Shown here piece after piece: positions 25,536-32,322 of a stretch of DNA of 32,322 bases; the first letter of the stretch is position 1; each line of letters starts with the position of its first letter. The stretch is from an uncultured Peptococcaceae bacterium (GTDB taxonomy: Bacteria; Bacillota; Peptococcia; Peptococcales; Peptococcaceae). The position numbers and the translations under genes were made by a program. The notes below the pieces were generated by a model. That model did not search any database. It saw only the letters and a list, made by a program, of their open reading frames with translations, and was not told the origin of the DNA. Where the stretch lies: NCBI GenBank assembly GCA_949743265.1, contig CATJSX010000058.1:1-32322 (forward strand), given 5' to 3'.

Positions 25536-26483
25536 TTAAAATTGGTTTTGTATTCTTTTTTGCATACGAATGCTTTCGCTGCTAACTAGTTGATAAATTA
25601 CTGCTTTTTCGATGATGCGATCAGCCACTCGCTGTCCATATACTTTTTGTAAATCCGACAGGCTCAAGTTGGAATTGATTACCCATGGTTTATTGCGCAA
25701 ATTGCGTTCTTCTAAAATAATGCGCAGTTGATTTATGGCAAATCCAGTGACATTTTCCGCGCCCAAATCATCAATAACCAGTAAATCACAAGTTTTTAAC
25801 TGCTCTAATTCAAAAATACCCTCATGTCTAGCCGTTTCTTTATCAAATTTATATTCGCGAATCAAATCCAACAAATCGTCAATACGTTTATAAATAGCAG
25901 TTTGTCGATTGGCCAAAACGGCATTAGCCATAGCCACAGATAAGTGTGTCTTTCCTCGGCCCACTTCTCCTAAAAGCACCACGTTAAAACGACCTTTTCC
26001 CGATTTAATATCTTCTACTAATTGACGACATTTAGCGACTTTTTCTGCTATATCTGTTGGCTGATCGTAATAATTAACATTGAATGTGTCAAAAGTCAAC
26101 GAGCGCATATTTTCTGGAATCCCGCTACGTTGAAAAGTTTCGTCAAGCCGTTCTTGAATATAGCATTGGCATAATTCACCGGGACGAATATAGCCCCTAT
26201 CTTCGCATAAAGGACATTGCCATTGCGGTTTATAAATATTTTCATCAAGACCATGTTGTGCCAAAATAGCTTTTTTTTCCTGCATTAACGCGTTGACCTG
26301 CTGGTCAATTTGGGCAGAACGTTGATCATTTTTTTGAAAAATGCTGGATTTTATACGCGCAATGCTCAGCTGACCGATTTCTTCTGCAATTTCCGCTAAG
26401 CGAGGAATACGGTGATGAAGTGCTTCAACGACTCGATCGCATTCGTTTTGTTTTTCTCGTCTGAGTTGATCTCTGTCAATCAT
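25536..26483 (-). CDS. DnaC/DnaI-type helicase loader ATPase
   Basis: A protein of about 315 residues. It has an N-terminal charged, probably coiled-coil region (1-90), then a zinc-binding style Cys group (CPLCEDRGYI...CQC, about 91-110), then an AAA+ ATPase of the DnaC/IstB type with Walker A GEVGRGKTHL and Walker B LLVIDDLGAE, and a sensor-like IINSNLSL-type strand (INSNLSL). Family members load the replicative helicase. The ATG at 26483 has AGGTGA upstream; a GTG at 26492 abuts the dnaD stop and is an alternative. It directly follows a DnaD-domain gene, supporting a primosome role over a transposon IstB role. Confidence 0.88.
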   Translation of the reverse strand: MIDRDQLRREKQNECDRVVEALHHRIPRLAEIAEEIGQLSIARIKSSIFQKNDQRSAQIDQQVNALMQEKKAILAQHGLDENIYKPQWQCPLCEDRGYIRPGELCQCYIQERLDETFQRSGIPENMRSLTFDTFNVNYYDQPTDIAEKVAKCRQLVEDIKSGKGRFNVVLLGEVGRGKTHLSVAMANAVLANRQTAIYKRIDDLLDLIREYKFDKETARHEGIFELEQLKTCDLLVIDDLGAENVTGFAINQLRIILEERNLRNKPWVINSNLSLSDLQKVYGQRVADRIIEKAVIYQLVSSESIRMQKRIQNQF

Positions 26484-26492
26484 GATATTCAC

Positions 26493-27422
26493 CTACTCTA
26501 CTAGGAAATTCAAGTCGCGAGGAGTGGCGGTAAAGTTTTCTTGCGGCGGTTTCTTTTTATTGCCGTTGGCTGCTGACTTATTTTTTTGAGTAGTCAATGC
26601 GATTTTGTGTTCTTTTAAATCTTTCGGCGTAGCAATGCCTGCTTCTTGCCAGCCGGTAAGAATTGCGTCAATATAACCAAAAGAAGGATTATTGGCGTTG
26701 ATGGTATCATCTGCCGCCTGCAAAATCATTTCGTGGCTGAACTTCCAAAGGTTCGCCCATTTCAAATACATTTCCTTTTGGGCTTCGGTAGGATTATTGT
26801 ATTTGCCAATACGACGCAACACTTCCTGAACGCGACTGTTACTGCTTTCCAAATTATCAACAAAACGTTTGAAGCTGTCCGTATCTTCCACTTTGGCGGT
26901 GAAAGCCATTTTGCAAAAAAAACCAAAATCGTAACTGTGACGACGGTAATTTTTTTGATAGAAAGTAAAAATATGATAGATCAAGTCGTAAGACCAATTA
27001 TACCGCTGCACCGCTTCCATAATTTCCTGCTTTTCTTTTAAGGTTAAAAAATGTCCCTGTTCTCGCTCAAAGCGTTTGATAAGGTCAGAATAATTCAGTT
27101 CCTCACTGCTAAACCCTTTTTGTTCAATATGTACGGGCATTTCACCTAAGAACTGACTGATTTTGTCAAACATCGGTGAAAAATCGACTGTTTTTTCATC
27201 AACTGTCCAATGAACAATCCCTTTGGCATGTAATGTTTTAGCCGCGCTGATAGCGTATTGATCTTTAGGATCAATCTGATCACAGCCGCAATAAAGCAAA
27301 TAAACGATTTTGCCAATGTCTTCAAAGGTTAAGCCCAATGGTTCCATTAAGCCTAATAAATTTTTAGGCAAACCAATAACGCCGCCCTCAAAAAACCATG
27401 CTGTCATATTTTGTTTGATCAT
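26493..27422 (-). CDS. DnaD-domain primosome protein
   Basis: A 309-residue protein. The N-terminal half (MTAWFFEGGVIGLPKNLLGL, then a Leu-rich helical stretch) fits the winged-helix part of DnaD/DnaB_2 primosomal proteins. The C-terminal part SFGYIDAILTGWQEAGIATPKDL (two pieces: FGYIDAILTGW, GIATPKDL) is the DnaD domain signature. The last 40 residues are Lys/Asn-rich and probably disordered. The start ATG at 27422 has GGAG just upstream and begins 10 bp after the previous stop. Coupling to the helicase loader suggests replication restart or initiation at oriC. Confidence 0.8.
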   Translation of the reverse strand: MIKQNMTAWFFEGGVIGLPKNLLGLMEPLGLTFEDIGKIVYLLYCGCDQIDPKDQYAISAAKTLHAKGIVHWTVDEKTVDFSPMFDKISQFLGEMPVHIEQKGFSSEELNYSDLIKRFEREQGHFLTLKEKQEIMEAVQRYNWSYDLIYHIFTFYQKNYRRHSYDFGFFCKMAFTAKVEDTDSFKRFVDNLESSNSRVQEVLRRIGKYNNPTEAQKEMYLKWANLWKFSHEMILQAADDTINANNPSFGYIDAILTGWQEAGIATPKDLKEHKIALTTQKNKSAANGNKKKPPQENFTATPRDLNFLVE

Positions 27423-27432
27423 GTTGTTCTCC

Positions 27433-28236
27433 TCATAGTACGACCCCAGTAATGCGAATATCAATTTTAACAACGTTTAAACTCGCCAATTCATCAATAA
27501 TATTAAGTACGTCTCGCTGAAAATCGGTGATAATAGCTTGAATAGAAAGTCCATAACGAATACGCATATCACAATGGATTTTTACATCATAGCCATTCAT
27601 TTCTACTTGAATTTTGGCGTTGTGATCCAATTCGTCGTATTGCCAAAGTACATAGCGCACCATTTGTTCAATGGCGCTTTCGGCGATGGTCAACGTACCC
27701 AATTGAGAAAATCTAGGTCGAACAATGGACTTTTCTTCATTTTTACCGCCTTTTTTCTTAGCAAAGAAATTCACAATAGGATCAATCCAAAAATTGGGCA
27801 GATCTTTTTTCACTTCAATAGACGGCAGTGGAATAACGTGCTTGCCATCTTTGCGCATTTGTTGCGCTAGAGCAATTTGTTCTGGCGTAGCAATTTCTTG
27901 AATAAAGATTTTATATTTTACTGGTGGCAATTCCAGTGTCAAAGTAATACGATCAATCATTTTTTCTGAAGTCCCTAAAATCAAAATTCGTTTAGGTGCA
28001 ATACTTTTAAGCCGTTCCCGTACTTCGCTGGCATGTTTGGGATCGTTAAAAATCGCTCGTTTGACAGCTGCCATCTTTGTCGCTTCTGCTTTTGCTGAAC
28101 TGCCTGCCAATTTCTTGCCGTTTTTGATGAGTAAACCGTCGTCTATGATCGCTTCAATATCATAGTCGTTGGCTACTGCAATGGCATTGTGGCTTTTGCC
28201 TGTGCCGCTAGCGCCAATGAGTGCATAAACATCCAT
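27433..28236 (-). CDS. P-loop NTPase with C-terminal Asp23-like domain
   Basis: A 267-residue protein of unusual make-up. The N-terminus has a clear Walker A, GASGTGKSHN (about 8-17), followed by an acidic IIDDG strand and a helical region, as in kinase-like P-loop proteins. From about residue 170 a segment with GTLTIAESAIEQMVRYVLW and a final RIRYGLSIQAIITDFQ...VVKIDIRITGVVL resembles Asp23/Gls24 family domains, which occur in envelope-associated proteins. A Lys-rich linker (AKKKGGKNEEK) separates the two. The ATG follows GGAGG. It lies between sfsA and dnaD in one operon. Function unknown; ATP binding is likely. Confidence 0.7.
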   Translation of the reverse strand: MDVYALIGASGTGKSHNAIAVANDYDIEAIIDDGLLIKNGKKLAGSSAKAEATKMAAVKRAIFNDPKHASEVRERLKSIAPKRILILGTSEKMIDRITLTLELPPVKYKIFIQEIATPEQIALAQQMRKDGKHVIPLPSIEVKKDLPNFWIDPIVNFFAKKKGGKNEEKSIVRPRFSQLGTLTIAESAIEQMVRYVLWQYDELDHNAKIQVEMNGYDVKIHCDMRIRYGLSIQAIITDFQRDVLNIIDELASLNVVKIDIRITGVVL

Positions 28237-28265
28237 ATCGTCTTTCCTCCTTTTAATAAATTGTG

Positions 28266-28955
28266 TTAAAAGGCTATTCGTCCGCCAAAAGTGACGCCTG
28301 TCACTTCGACGATTGCTTTATAAACTAAAATTGTGACACCCATTTTTTGTGCTTGTCGCAACGCTTGGGTAAATAAAGCATCAGTTGTTTCGTTGGGTAA
28401 AAATGAGGAAGCATCGTTGCCCATGACAATAAAAACTACAAAACTATTACCGCCTTGCTTCTGATAACCTGTTAATTCCTGTAAATGTTTGACGCCCCGT
28501 TCAGTTGGCGCATCGGGAAAATAAGCGATGCCATTACGAACGAGGTTAACAGATTTTATTTCCAATAAACATTCTTTATTATTGAGCTCCAGTTTGAAAT
28601 CAAAACGGCTGTTACCCCATGAATATTCTCGTTTTATGTTGTTGGCACCGCTAAATTCCGGCAATAGCTGTTTTTCCAGCCAAAAAGCAAAAATGTGGTT
28701 GGCCATCTGAGCGTTAAGACAAATTTTTCGTCCTTCATGCTCAACCAGTACCAAATCGTAAGGCGTTTTACGTGTTTCTTTTTCTGCTTTATGTACCCAA
28801 ATTTTACTCATTGGCGTTAATAATTCTTTCATACGACCTGAATTAGCAACGTGAGCTTTGTAACGCTGTCCGTTTAGTTCAATTTCTGCACGGAAACGAT
28901 TATCCCGCTGAATAAAAACTGCTGGTAATAATTTATCAAACGGTATTTCATCCAT
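28266..28955 (-). CDS. sfsA: SfsA family protein
   Basis: A 229-residue homologue of 'sugar fermentation stimulation protein A', a nuclease-like fold protein of unclear role. Family marks: HVANSGRMKELL near residue 35, RKTPYDLVLVE, YSWGNSRFDFKLE, CLLEIKSVNL (E and K of the nuclease-like core) and YFPDAPTERGVKHLQEL, with the FVVFIVMG strand after it. Length matches the family. It lies 29 bp upstream of the P-loop/Asp23-like gene. Confidence 0.92.
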   Translation of the reverse strand: MDEIPFDKLLPAVFIQRDNRFRAEIELNGQRYKAHVANSGRMKELLTPMSKIWVHKAEKETRKTPYDLVLVEHEGRKICLNAQMANHIFAFWLEKQLLPEFSGANNIKREYSWGNSRFDFKLELNNKECLLEIKSVNLVRNGIAYFPDAPTERGVKHLQELTGYQKQGGNSFVVFIVMGNDASSFLPNETTDALFTQALRQAQKMGVTILVYKAIVEVTGVTFGGRIAF

Positions 28956-29032
28956 CGTTAAAGCCCCTTTCGTGATTTTATTGTATCAAAAAGCTTGGGC
29001 AAAAGCGAATTGTTTTTTCTTTTGCAAACAAC

Positions 29033-29057
29033 AAAAAAACGCTAACAATTATTAGCG
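29033..29057 (-). terminator. Orphan terminator upstream of sfsA
   Basis: On the minus strand CGCTAA-TAATTG-TTAGCG is followed by seven T residues. The stem is only 6 bp. It lies about 275 bp beyond the rpmA terminator and 78 bp before the sfsA start, so it has no obvious gene of its own. Confidence 0.55.
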
Positions 29058-29331
29058 ATACAAAATATCAAAGAAAATCGTTTCATTCCTAAATCAACCA
29101 TAATTGAAAAACGAAATTGCTATCGCTTAGCTTCATATTTGATGACAGTTATTTTATGCATTATTTTGTGCTGCAAAAATAAAAATGACATGCGTTTTTT
29201 GAGAAAGATTTTGACGAAATACTGCTATTCAGGCGATGTTATAAAGGATTTTCGAAGGAAAAATCATCGTTTCTAGTGATTGCATTGTATAGACTTCTTT
29301 GATTAAATTGTTTTATCGTTTTTATGTACAA

Positions 29332-29360
29332 AAAAAGACTGTCAAAACGACAGCCTTTTT
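29332..29360 (-). terminator. Terminator of the rplU-prp-rpmA operon
   Basis: On the minus strand AAAAAGGCTGTC pairs with GACAGTCTTTTT (one G-U pair) around the loop GTTTT, with a long T run. It lies 3 bp beyond the rpmA stop codon. Confidence 0.88.
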
Positions 29361-29363
29361 GAT

Positions 29364-29654
29364 TTATATAGCAGTTTCTACAGGATAAACGCTTACCTGC
29401 TTTTTGTGCTTGCCTTTGCGTTCATATTTTACCACGCCGTCAACTTTAGCAAATAAGGTATCGTCACCGCCGATGCCTACGTTGACACCTGGATGAATCT
29501 TAGTGCCTCTTTGTCTATAAAGGATATTGCCTGCTAAAACTTTTTGCCCGTCAGATTTCTTAGCGCCTAAGCGTTTGGCGTGAGAATCACGACCGTTTTT
29601 AGTGCTACCTACCCCTTTTTTAGATGCAAATAACTGAAGGTCTAATTTTAACAT
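29364..29654 (-). CDS. rpmA: 50S ribosomal protein L27
   Basis: A 96-residue ribosomal protein near the peptidyl transferase centre. It starts [20 protein letters not shown], the Firmicute form in which the first residues are cut off after LQLF by the protease Prp to expose [28 protein letters not shown] and the [12 protein letters not shown] segment are typical. The ATG at 29654 is fixed by GAGGAGGTG 7 nt upstream and by the family N-terminus. Confidence 0.97.
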   Translation of the reverse strand: MLKLDLQLFASKKGVGSTKNGRDSHAKRLGAKKSDGQKVLAGNILYRQRGTKIHPGVNVGIGGDDTLFAKVDGVVKYERKGKHKKQVSVYPVETAI

Positions 29655-29674
29655 CTTTCGCACCTCCTCGAAAG

Positions 29675-30001
29675 TTAATGTTTTTGTATTGTTCGCAAAC
29701 GAATATGTTCAGGATATGTCTTGCTGATTTGCTGTAAACCTAAATCCAGTGTTTTCAGTACGGCTTGCGCACGAATCAAAGATTCGCCTTGCGTACGTTT
29801 ATCCAGATAACAATACAACTTGCCATTTAACAAACCGCTTTCTATTACACTTTGGCTATCCAAACTGTTTTCAGTTGCGATAGCCAAGAAAGACACCGCT
29901 GCGCAAACAATATCTTTGCCGTAGGGGGCAAAATCAGCATGTCCTGAAATCTCATACCCTTGATATATACCATCTTTTTGATAAATAACTGCTTCAATCA
30001 T
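29675..30001 (-). CDS. prp: Ribosomal-processing cysteine protease Prp
   Basis: A 108-residue protease (YsxB/DUF464 family) that removes the N-terminal extension of L27. The catalytic pair is visible as [19 protein letters not shown]: His of GHA (about residue 21) and Cys of VCAAVS (about 33). It sits between rplU and rpmA, as is standard in Firmicutes with extended L27. Its stop lies 20 bp before the rpmA start. Confidence 0.95.
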   Translation of the reverse strand: MIEAVIYQKDGIYQGYEISGHADFAPYGKDIVCAAVSFLAIATENSLDSQSVIESGLLNGKLYCYLDKRTQGESLIRAQAVLKTLDLGLQQISKTYPEHIRLRTIQKH

Positions 30002-30002
30002 C

Positions 30003-30314
30003 TTATGCTTCGATTTTTTCTACAGTAACTTTAGTATAAGGTTGACGATGACCTTTTTTCTTGCGATAGTTTTTCTTTGCTTTGTATTTGAATACAATGA
30101 TTTTTTTGCCTTTACCATGTTCTTCAACTTTCAAGCTCACTTTAGCTCCGCTAACATAAGGTGCGCCAACGCTTAGCTGTCCGTCTTTATTGACTAATAA
30201 TACTTTATCGATTACAACGGTTTCTCCGGCTTCTGCGCGTAAAGATTCTACTCTTAAAACGTCGCCTTCTTGGACTTTAAACTGTTTACCGCCTGTTTCA
30301 ATAACTGCGTACAT
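30003..30314 (-). CDS. rplU: 50S ribosomal protein L21
   Basis: A 103-residue 50S protein. It begins [18 protein letters not shown] and carries [19 protein letters not shown] and the [19 protein letters not shown] rRNA-binding basic tail typical of L21. The ATG at 30314 is preferred over an in-frame upstream ATG because GGGAGGTGG precedes it and the family N-terminus is MYAVI. It is the first gene of the operon with prp and rpmA. Confidence 0.97.
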   Translation of the reverse strand: MYAVIETGGKQFKVQEGDVLRVESLRAEAGETVVIDKVLLVNKDGQLSVGAPYVSGAKVSLKVEEHGKGKKIIVFKYKAKKNYRKKKGHRQPYTKVTVEKIEA

Positions 30315-30410
30315 TTCTCCACCTCCCTCAGGGTTTACTCGCCAAATAGCAGGTAGTCTCATGACTTTTGGAAACCTGATCTGTGCGGTTTTAGCGCCGA
30401 GCGCTTACGA
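30315..30410 (-). promoter_or_regulatory. Structured 5' leader of rplU
   Basis: The leader of about 95 nt can form AGCGC-TCG-GCGCT, then CAGGT...ACCTG enclosing AGTC-ATGA-GACT, then CCCT-GA-GGG next to the ribosome binding site. Firmicute rplU genes are known to have conserved leaders, so this may be an autoregulatory element. Agreement with the published L21 leader was not checked. Confidence 0.4.
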
Positions 30411-30416
30411 AATAAA

Positions 30417-30445
30417 ATTATACGGTATTTTTTAGAATTCGTCAA
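30417..30445 (-). promoter_or_regulatory. Promoter of rplU-prp-rpmA
   Basis: On the minus strand TTGACG (fwd 30440-30445), a 17-nt spacer and TATAAT (fwd 30417-30422). Near consensus, as expected for ribosomal protein genes. Confidence 0.85.
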
Positions 30446-30571
30446 GCTGTCGATGATATATTCTTTTTCAAATTGGTATAGCTGGATGCTATTTTGTAAA
30501 ACAATTTGTCAAATTATCTAAATCGGAAACTATGCTTACAAACAGTCCTTATGATAATTGAAAAGTTGACG

Positions 30572-31188
30572 TTATTTGTTATAGCCAAGTTCAGTAGGAA
30601 GATTATCCCAAAGTTCGGTTCTCGTCTTACTTTTTCTCAATTTTTCTAATACCTTTGTATCAGGGTCAGGATAAATTACAAAGTTATCGGCTTCTCCCAT
30701 TTGGGGACGAATTGGGAACGCAAGCTGTTCCGTTTCTACGGAAAACTGTGCGTTAATGCCAATTTTATTGCCTTTGGCGTCAAATCTTACCCATTTTTTA
30801 TAGTCTTTAATATATACGCCGTTTAGTCCATGATAAATTAGGATAGGCGCTATTTCATCATCTAAAATTAATTTTTGATAGCAAAAGCCTGTTGGAACAG
30901 ATTGGCAACGCAATAAAGCGGCTAATAAATGAGATTTAGCAGAGCAAATTCCATGACCTTTTTTAGCACTTCTGAAGCAGCACGGGTTATGGTGTCTTCG
31001 TTTATATCTGTCGAATGTGAAATATTATCTCTGACAAATTCATAGGCTGACTGAATAAAATCAAACGCACTATTTGCCTTTTTGAATAGTGCATCAGCCA
31101 ATGCTATAATCGCTTCATGGTCACAATCAATCACATTGTCAAGTTTTAAATAGTCATCAATTTTATTTGAGGATAAAATTATAGTCAT
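30572..31188 (-). pseudogene. Transglutaminase-like gene, frameshifted
   Basis: Two adjacent frames together encode one transglutaminase-like cysteine protease-fold protein of about 205 residues. The first frame starts MTIILSSNKIDDYL and has AYEFVRDNISHS and ITRAASEVLKK. It then loses frame at a run of six A residues (fwd T run 30960-30965). Adding one A restores GHGICSAKSHLLAALLRCQS, which holds the catalytic Cys. The second frame continues through YHGLNGVYI and VRFDAKGNK, which carry the expected His and Asp, to the stop. Loss of frame lies exactly at the active site, so the protein is inactive unless the run is slipped on or is a sequencing error. No partner genes are obvious. Confidence 0.8.
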
Positions 31189-31227
31189 TTTTCTCTCCAG
31201 TAAATCCCAATTTATTGTTTTGATTTA

Positions 31228-31233
31228 ATTATA
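31228..31233 (-). promoter_or_regulatory. Candidate -10 box before the transglutaminase gene
   Basis: A perfect TATAAT on the minus strand, 39 bp before the start codon. The -35 region at 17 nt is poor, so this is tentative. Confidence 0.3.
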
Positions 31234-31458
31234 TAGCTTAATCTCATTCAGTATGTTCTGTGAAACAATTGGAGTTTTCAGACAGCAAATGATCTTCTTA
31301 AAAAGGAACATGATAAATTTTGACGATTACCATCTTCTTGTCATCAACATTCTCACTGCTTTTTAACGTTTGTCAAATTAAACTATCCGAAACTAAAAAA
31401 ATGCTTTGAGACGCGAACATCAATTAGATGATTTGATTATCTTTGTGATACAGAAAAT

Positions 31459-31971
31459 TTACATGCCAAATTCTTCAGCGTATAGCATTGTTCCATGAAG
31501 CGATTCGGCATTTCTTTGCAATTTAATAGCCATGAAATTTTTAGATGGAATGCCGTCTGGCACTAAAACCCCCATTTGTTCGGCTGGTTGATACCCAAAT
31601 CTTGAGTAATATGTTTCATGTCCCAAAACGATAACGTACGAATATCCTAACTTTCTAGCTATTTCATGTCCTTTGTTTACTAAGGCAGTTCCTACGCCTT
31701 GATTTTGATAATCAGGTTTAACTGATAACGGTGCTAAAGCAAGTACTTCATTGACTCCAACTTTCGCCTTTGTGAATAAAATATGTCCTGCTATTGTTCC
31801 GTCTATTTCTGCTACCAATGATAGTTCAGGAATAAACGAACTTCCTTTTCTTAGAGCAGCAACTAAATTCTGTTCATTTCCATCAATATATTCTGCTGTT
31901 GCAAAAGCCTCTTTAATCAATTCATCAATTATTTGATAATCGTTTGATTGTTCTTTTCTAATTGACAACAT
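31459..31971 (-). CDS. GNAT family N-acetyltransferase
   Basis: A 170-residue acetyl-CoA-dependent acyltransferase of the YhbS-like GNAT type. IRKEQSNDYQIIDELIKEAF is the N-terminal strand-helix. LALAPLSVKPDYQNQGVGTALV holds the acetyl-CoA pyrophosphate loop (QNQGVGTA), and VIVLGHETYYSRFGYQPA is the C-terminal YhbS signature. The substrate is unknown. The ATG follows AGAGGA at good spacing. It stands alone, with intergenic DNA of roughly 190-270 bp on both sides. Confidence 0.85.
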   Translation of the reverse strand: MLSIRKEQSNDYQIIDELIKEAFATAEYIDGNEQNLVAALRKGSSFIPELSLVAEIDGTIAGHILFTKAKVGVNEVLALAPLSVKPDYQNQGVGTALVNKGHEIARKLGYSYVIVLGHETYYSRFGYQPAEQMGVLVPDGIPSKNFMAIKLQRNAESLHGTMLYAEEFGM

Positions 31972-32076
31972 AAAAATTTTCCTCTGTTCTTAGTTATTGG
32001 TTTTAATTTTCAATTTTTCATAAAAGACTAAACGCGCTTTGAATGATTGCTCTAATTACGTTGTGTTTCATTTTAA

Positions 32077-32126
32077 AAAAACTGCGGCAGATCATCTTGC
32101 AAAAGATAATCTATACCGCAGTTTTT
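32077..32126 (-). terminator. Terminator of the partial gene at the window end
   Basis: AAAAACTGCGG (fwd 32077-32087) pairs with CCGCAGTTTTT (fwd 32116-32126), with further pairing inside (AGAT/ATCT). It is followed on the minus strand by six T residues. It lies about 30 bp beyond the stop codon at 32159. Confidence 0.85.
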
Positions 32127-32158
32127 AGGCTTTCTTGCTTAGATTTTAATAAAATTTA

Positions 32159-32322
32159 TTACAGTTTTATTACTTCATAAATCATATTATCAACAAAATA
32201 GACTGTGACGTTTGTATCAGCTGGAAAATCAGACGGCGTTAGTCTCTGATTTCCTTTGTGCAGGTAAACGTTGCTGCTTAATGTATAGCTGCTCCAATCG
32301 CCTACTATCGTAGAATTTTGCA
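32159..32322 (-). CDS. C-terminal fragment of an unknown protein
   Basis: The last 54 or so residues of a protein whose start lies beyond the window. Readable parts include STIVGDWSSYTLSSNVYLHK and the end TVYFVDNMIYEVIKL. The alternating hydrophobic pattern suggests beta strands, as in repeated domains of envelope or S-layer associated proteins, but no family is assigned. The stop TAA is followed by a clear terminator. Confidence 0.55.
   Translation of the reverse strand, partial: QNSTIVGDWSSYTLSSNVYLHKGNQRLTPSDFPADTNVTVYFVDNMIYEVIKL

Larger units (their letters stand above)
28956..29363. other. Intergenic region between sfsA and rpmA
   Basis: About 400 bp without a supported gene and very AT-rich. 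It holds two minus-strand terminators, one at 29033-29057 and the rpmA terminator at 29332-29360. The 270 bp between them lack a convincing open frame on either strand but contain a hairpin GATTTT/GAAAATC near 29250. The extra terminator is not explained by any annotated gene. Confidence 0.5.

Noticed and set aside
1-32322. CRISPR array, tRNA genes, rRNA genes, insertion sequences or prophage genes
   Set aside because: No regular repeat-spacer pattern, cloverleaf with conserved arms, transposase or phage structural gene was seen.

Overview
The window looks like a chromosomal segment of a low-GC Firmicute, probably a diderm one of the Negativicutes type. Evidence for this: a dcw (division and cell wall) cluster of Firmicute layout; a PASTA-tailed class B PBP; MurE with the DNPR motif typical of meso-diaminopimelate addition; an L27 with a cleavable N-terminus beside the protease Prp; a T-box-controlled leuA; and frequent TTG starts. 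The genus cannot be fixed from this sequence alone.

Layout. (1) 1-380: no intact gene, but a perfect 16-bp palindrome just before the first operon. (2) 381-7352, + strand: a transport and metabolism cluster holding a DASS/SLC13-like permease, three related amidohydrolase-fold proteins that lack most of the usual metal ligands, an FMN-dependent nitronate monooxygenase/FabK-like enzyme, an ECF-transporter S component and one canonical amidohydrolase. (3) 7384-7885: a small three-helix membrane protein with its own promoter and a strong bidirectional terminator. (4) 8014-10024, - strand: leuA behind a leucine T-box leader. (5) 10028-11409, - strand: a retron, with an msr-msd RNA bounded by a 12-bp a1/a2 inverted repeat, a retron-type reverse transcriptase and, 1 nt downstream, a 59-residue lysine-rich protein as the only candidate partner. 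(6) 11482-25337, - strand: the dcw cluster in transcription order rsmH, ftsL, pbp, murE, murF, mraY, murD, ftsW, murG, murC, murB. No mraZ precedes it and no ftsQ/ftsA/ftsZ follows; the retron sits where those would be expected. (7) 25536-28955, - strand: sfsA, a P-loop/Asp23-like fusion, a DnaD-domain protein and a DnaC/DnaI-type helicase loader, probably one replication-related operon. (8) 29364-30445, - strand: rplU-prp-rpmA behind a near-consensus promoter, where Prp is expected to process L27. (9) 30572-32322, - strand: a transglutaminase-like gene broken by a one-base frameshift, a GNAT acetyltransferase and the 3' end of an unidentified gene.

The most noteworthy system is the retron. 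The RT carries both retron hallmarks (NAxxH and VTG), and the RNA immediately upstream folds as an msr-msd should. No familiar toxin or effector domain is present, only the tiny basic ORF. The second is the set of three 'pseudo-amidohydrolases' with a shared DMRCRPP signature in place of HxH.
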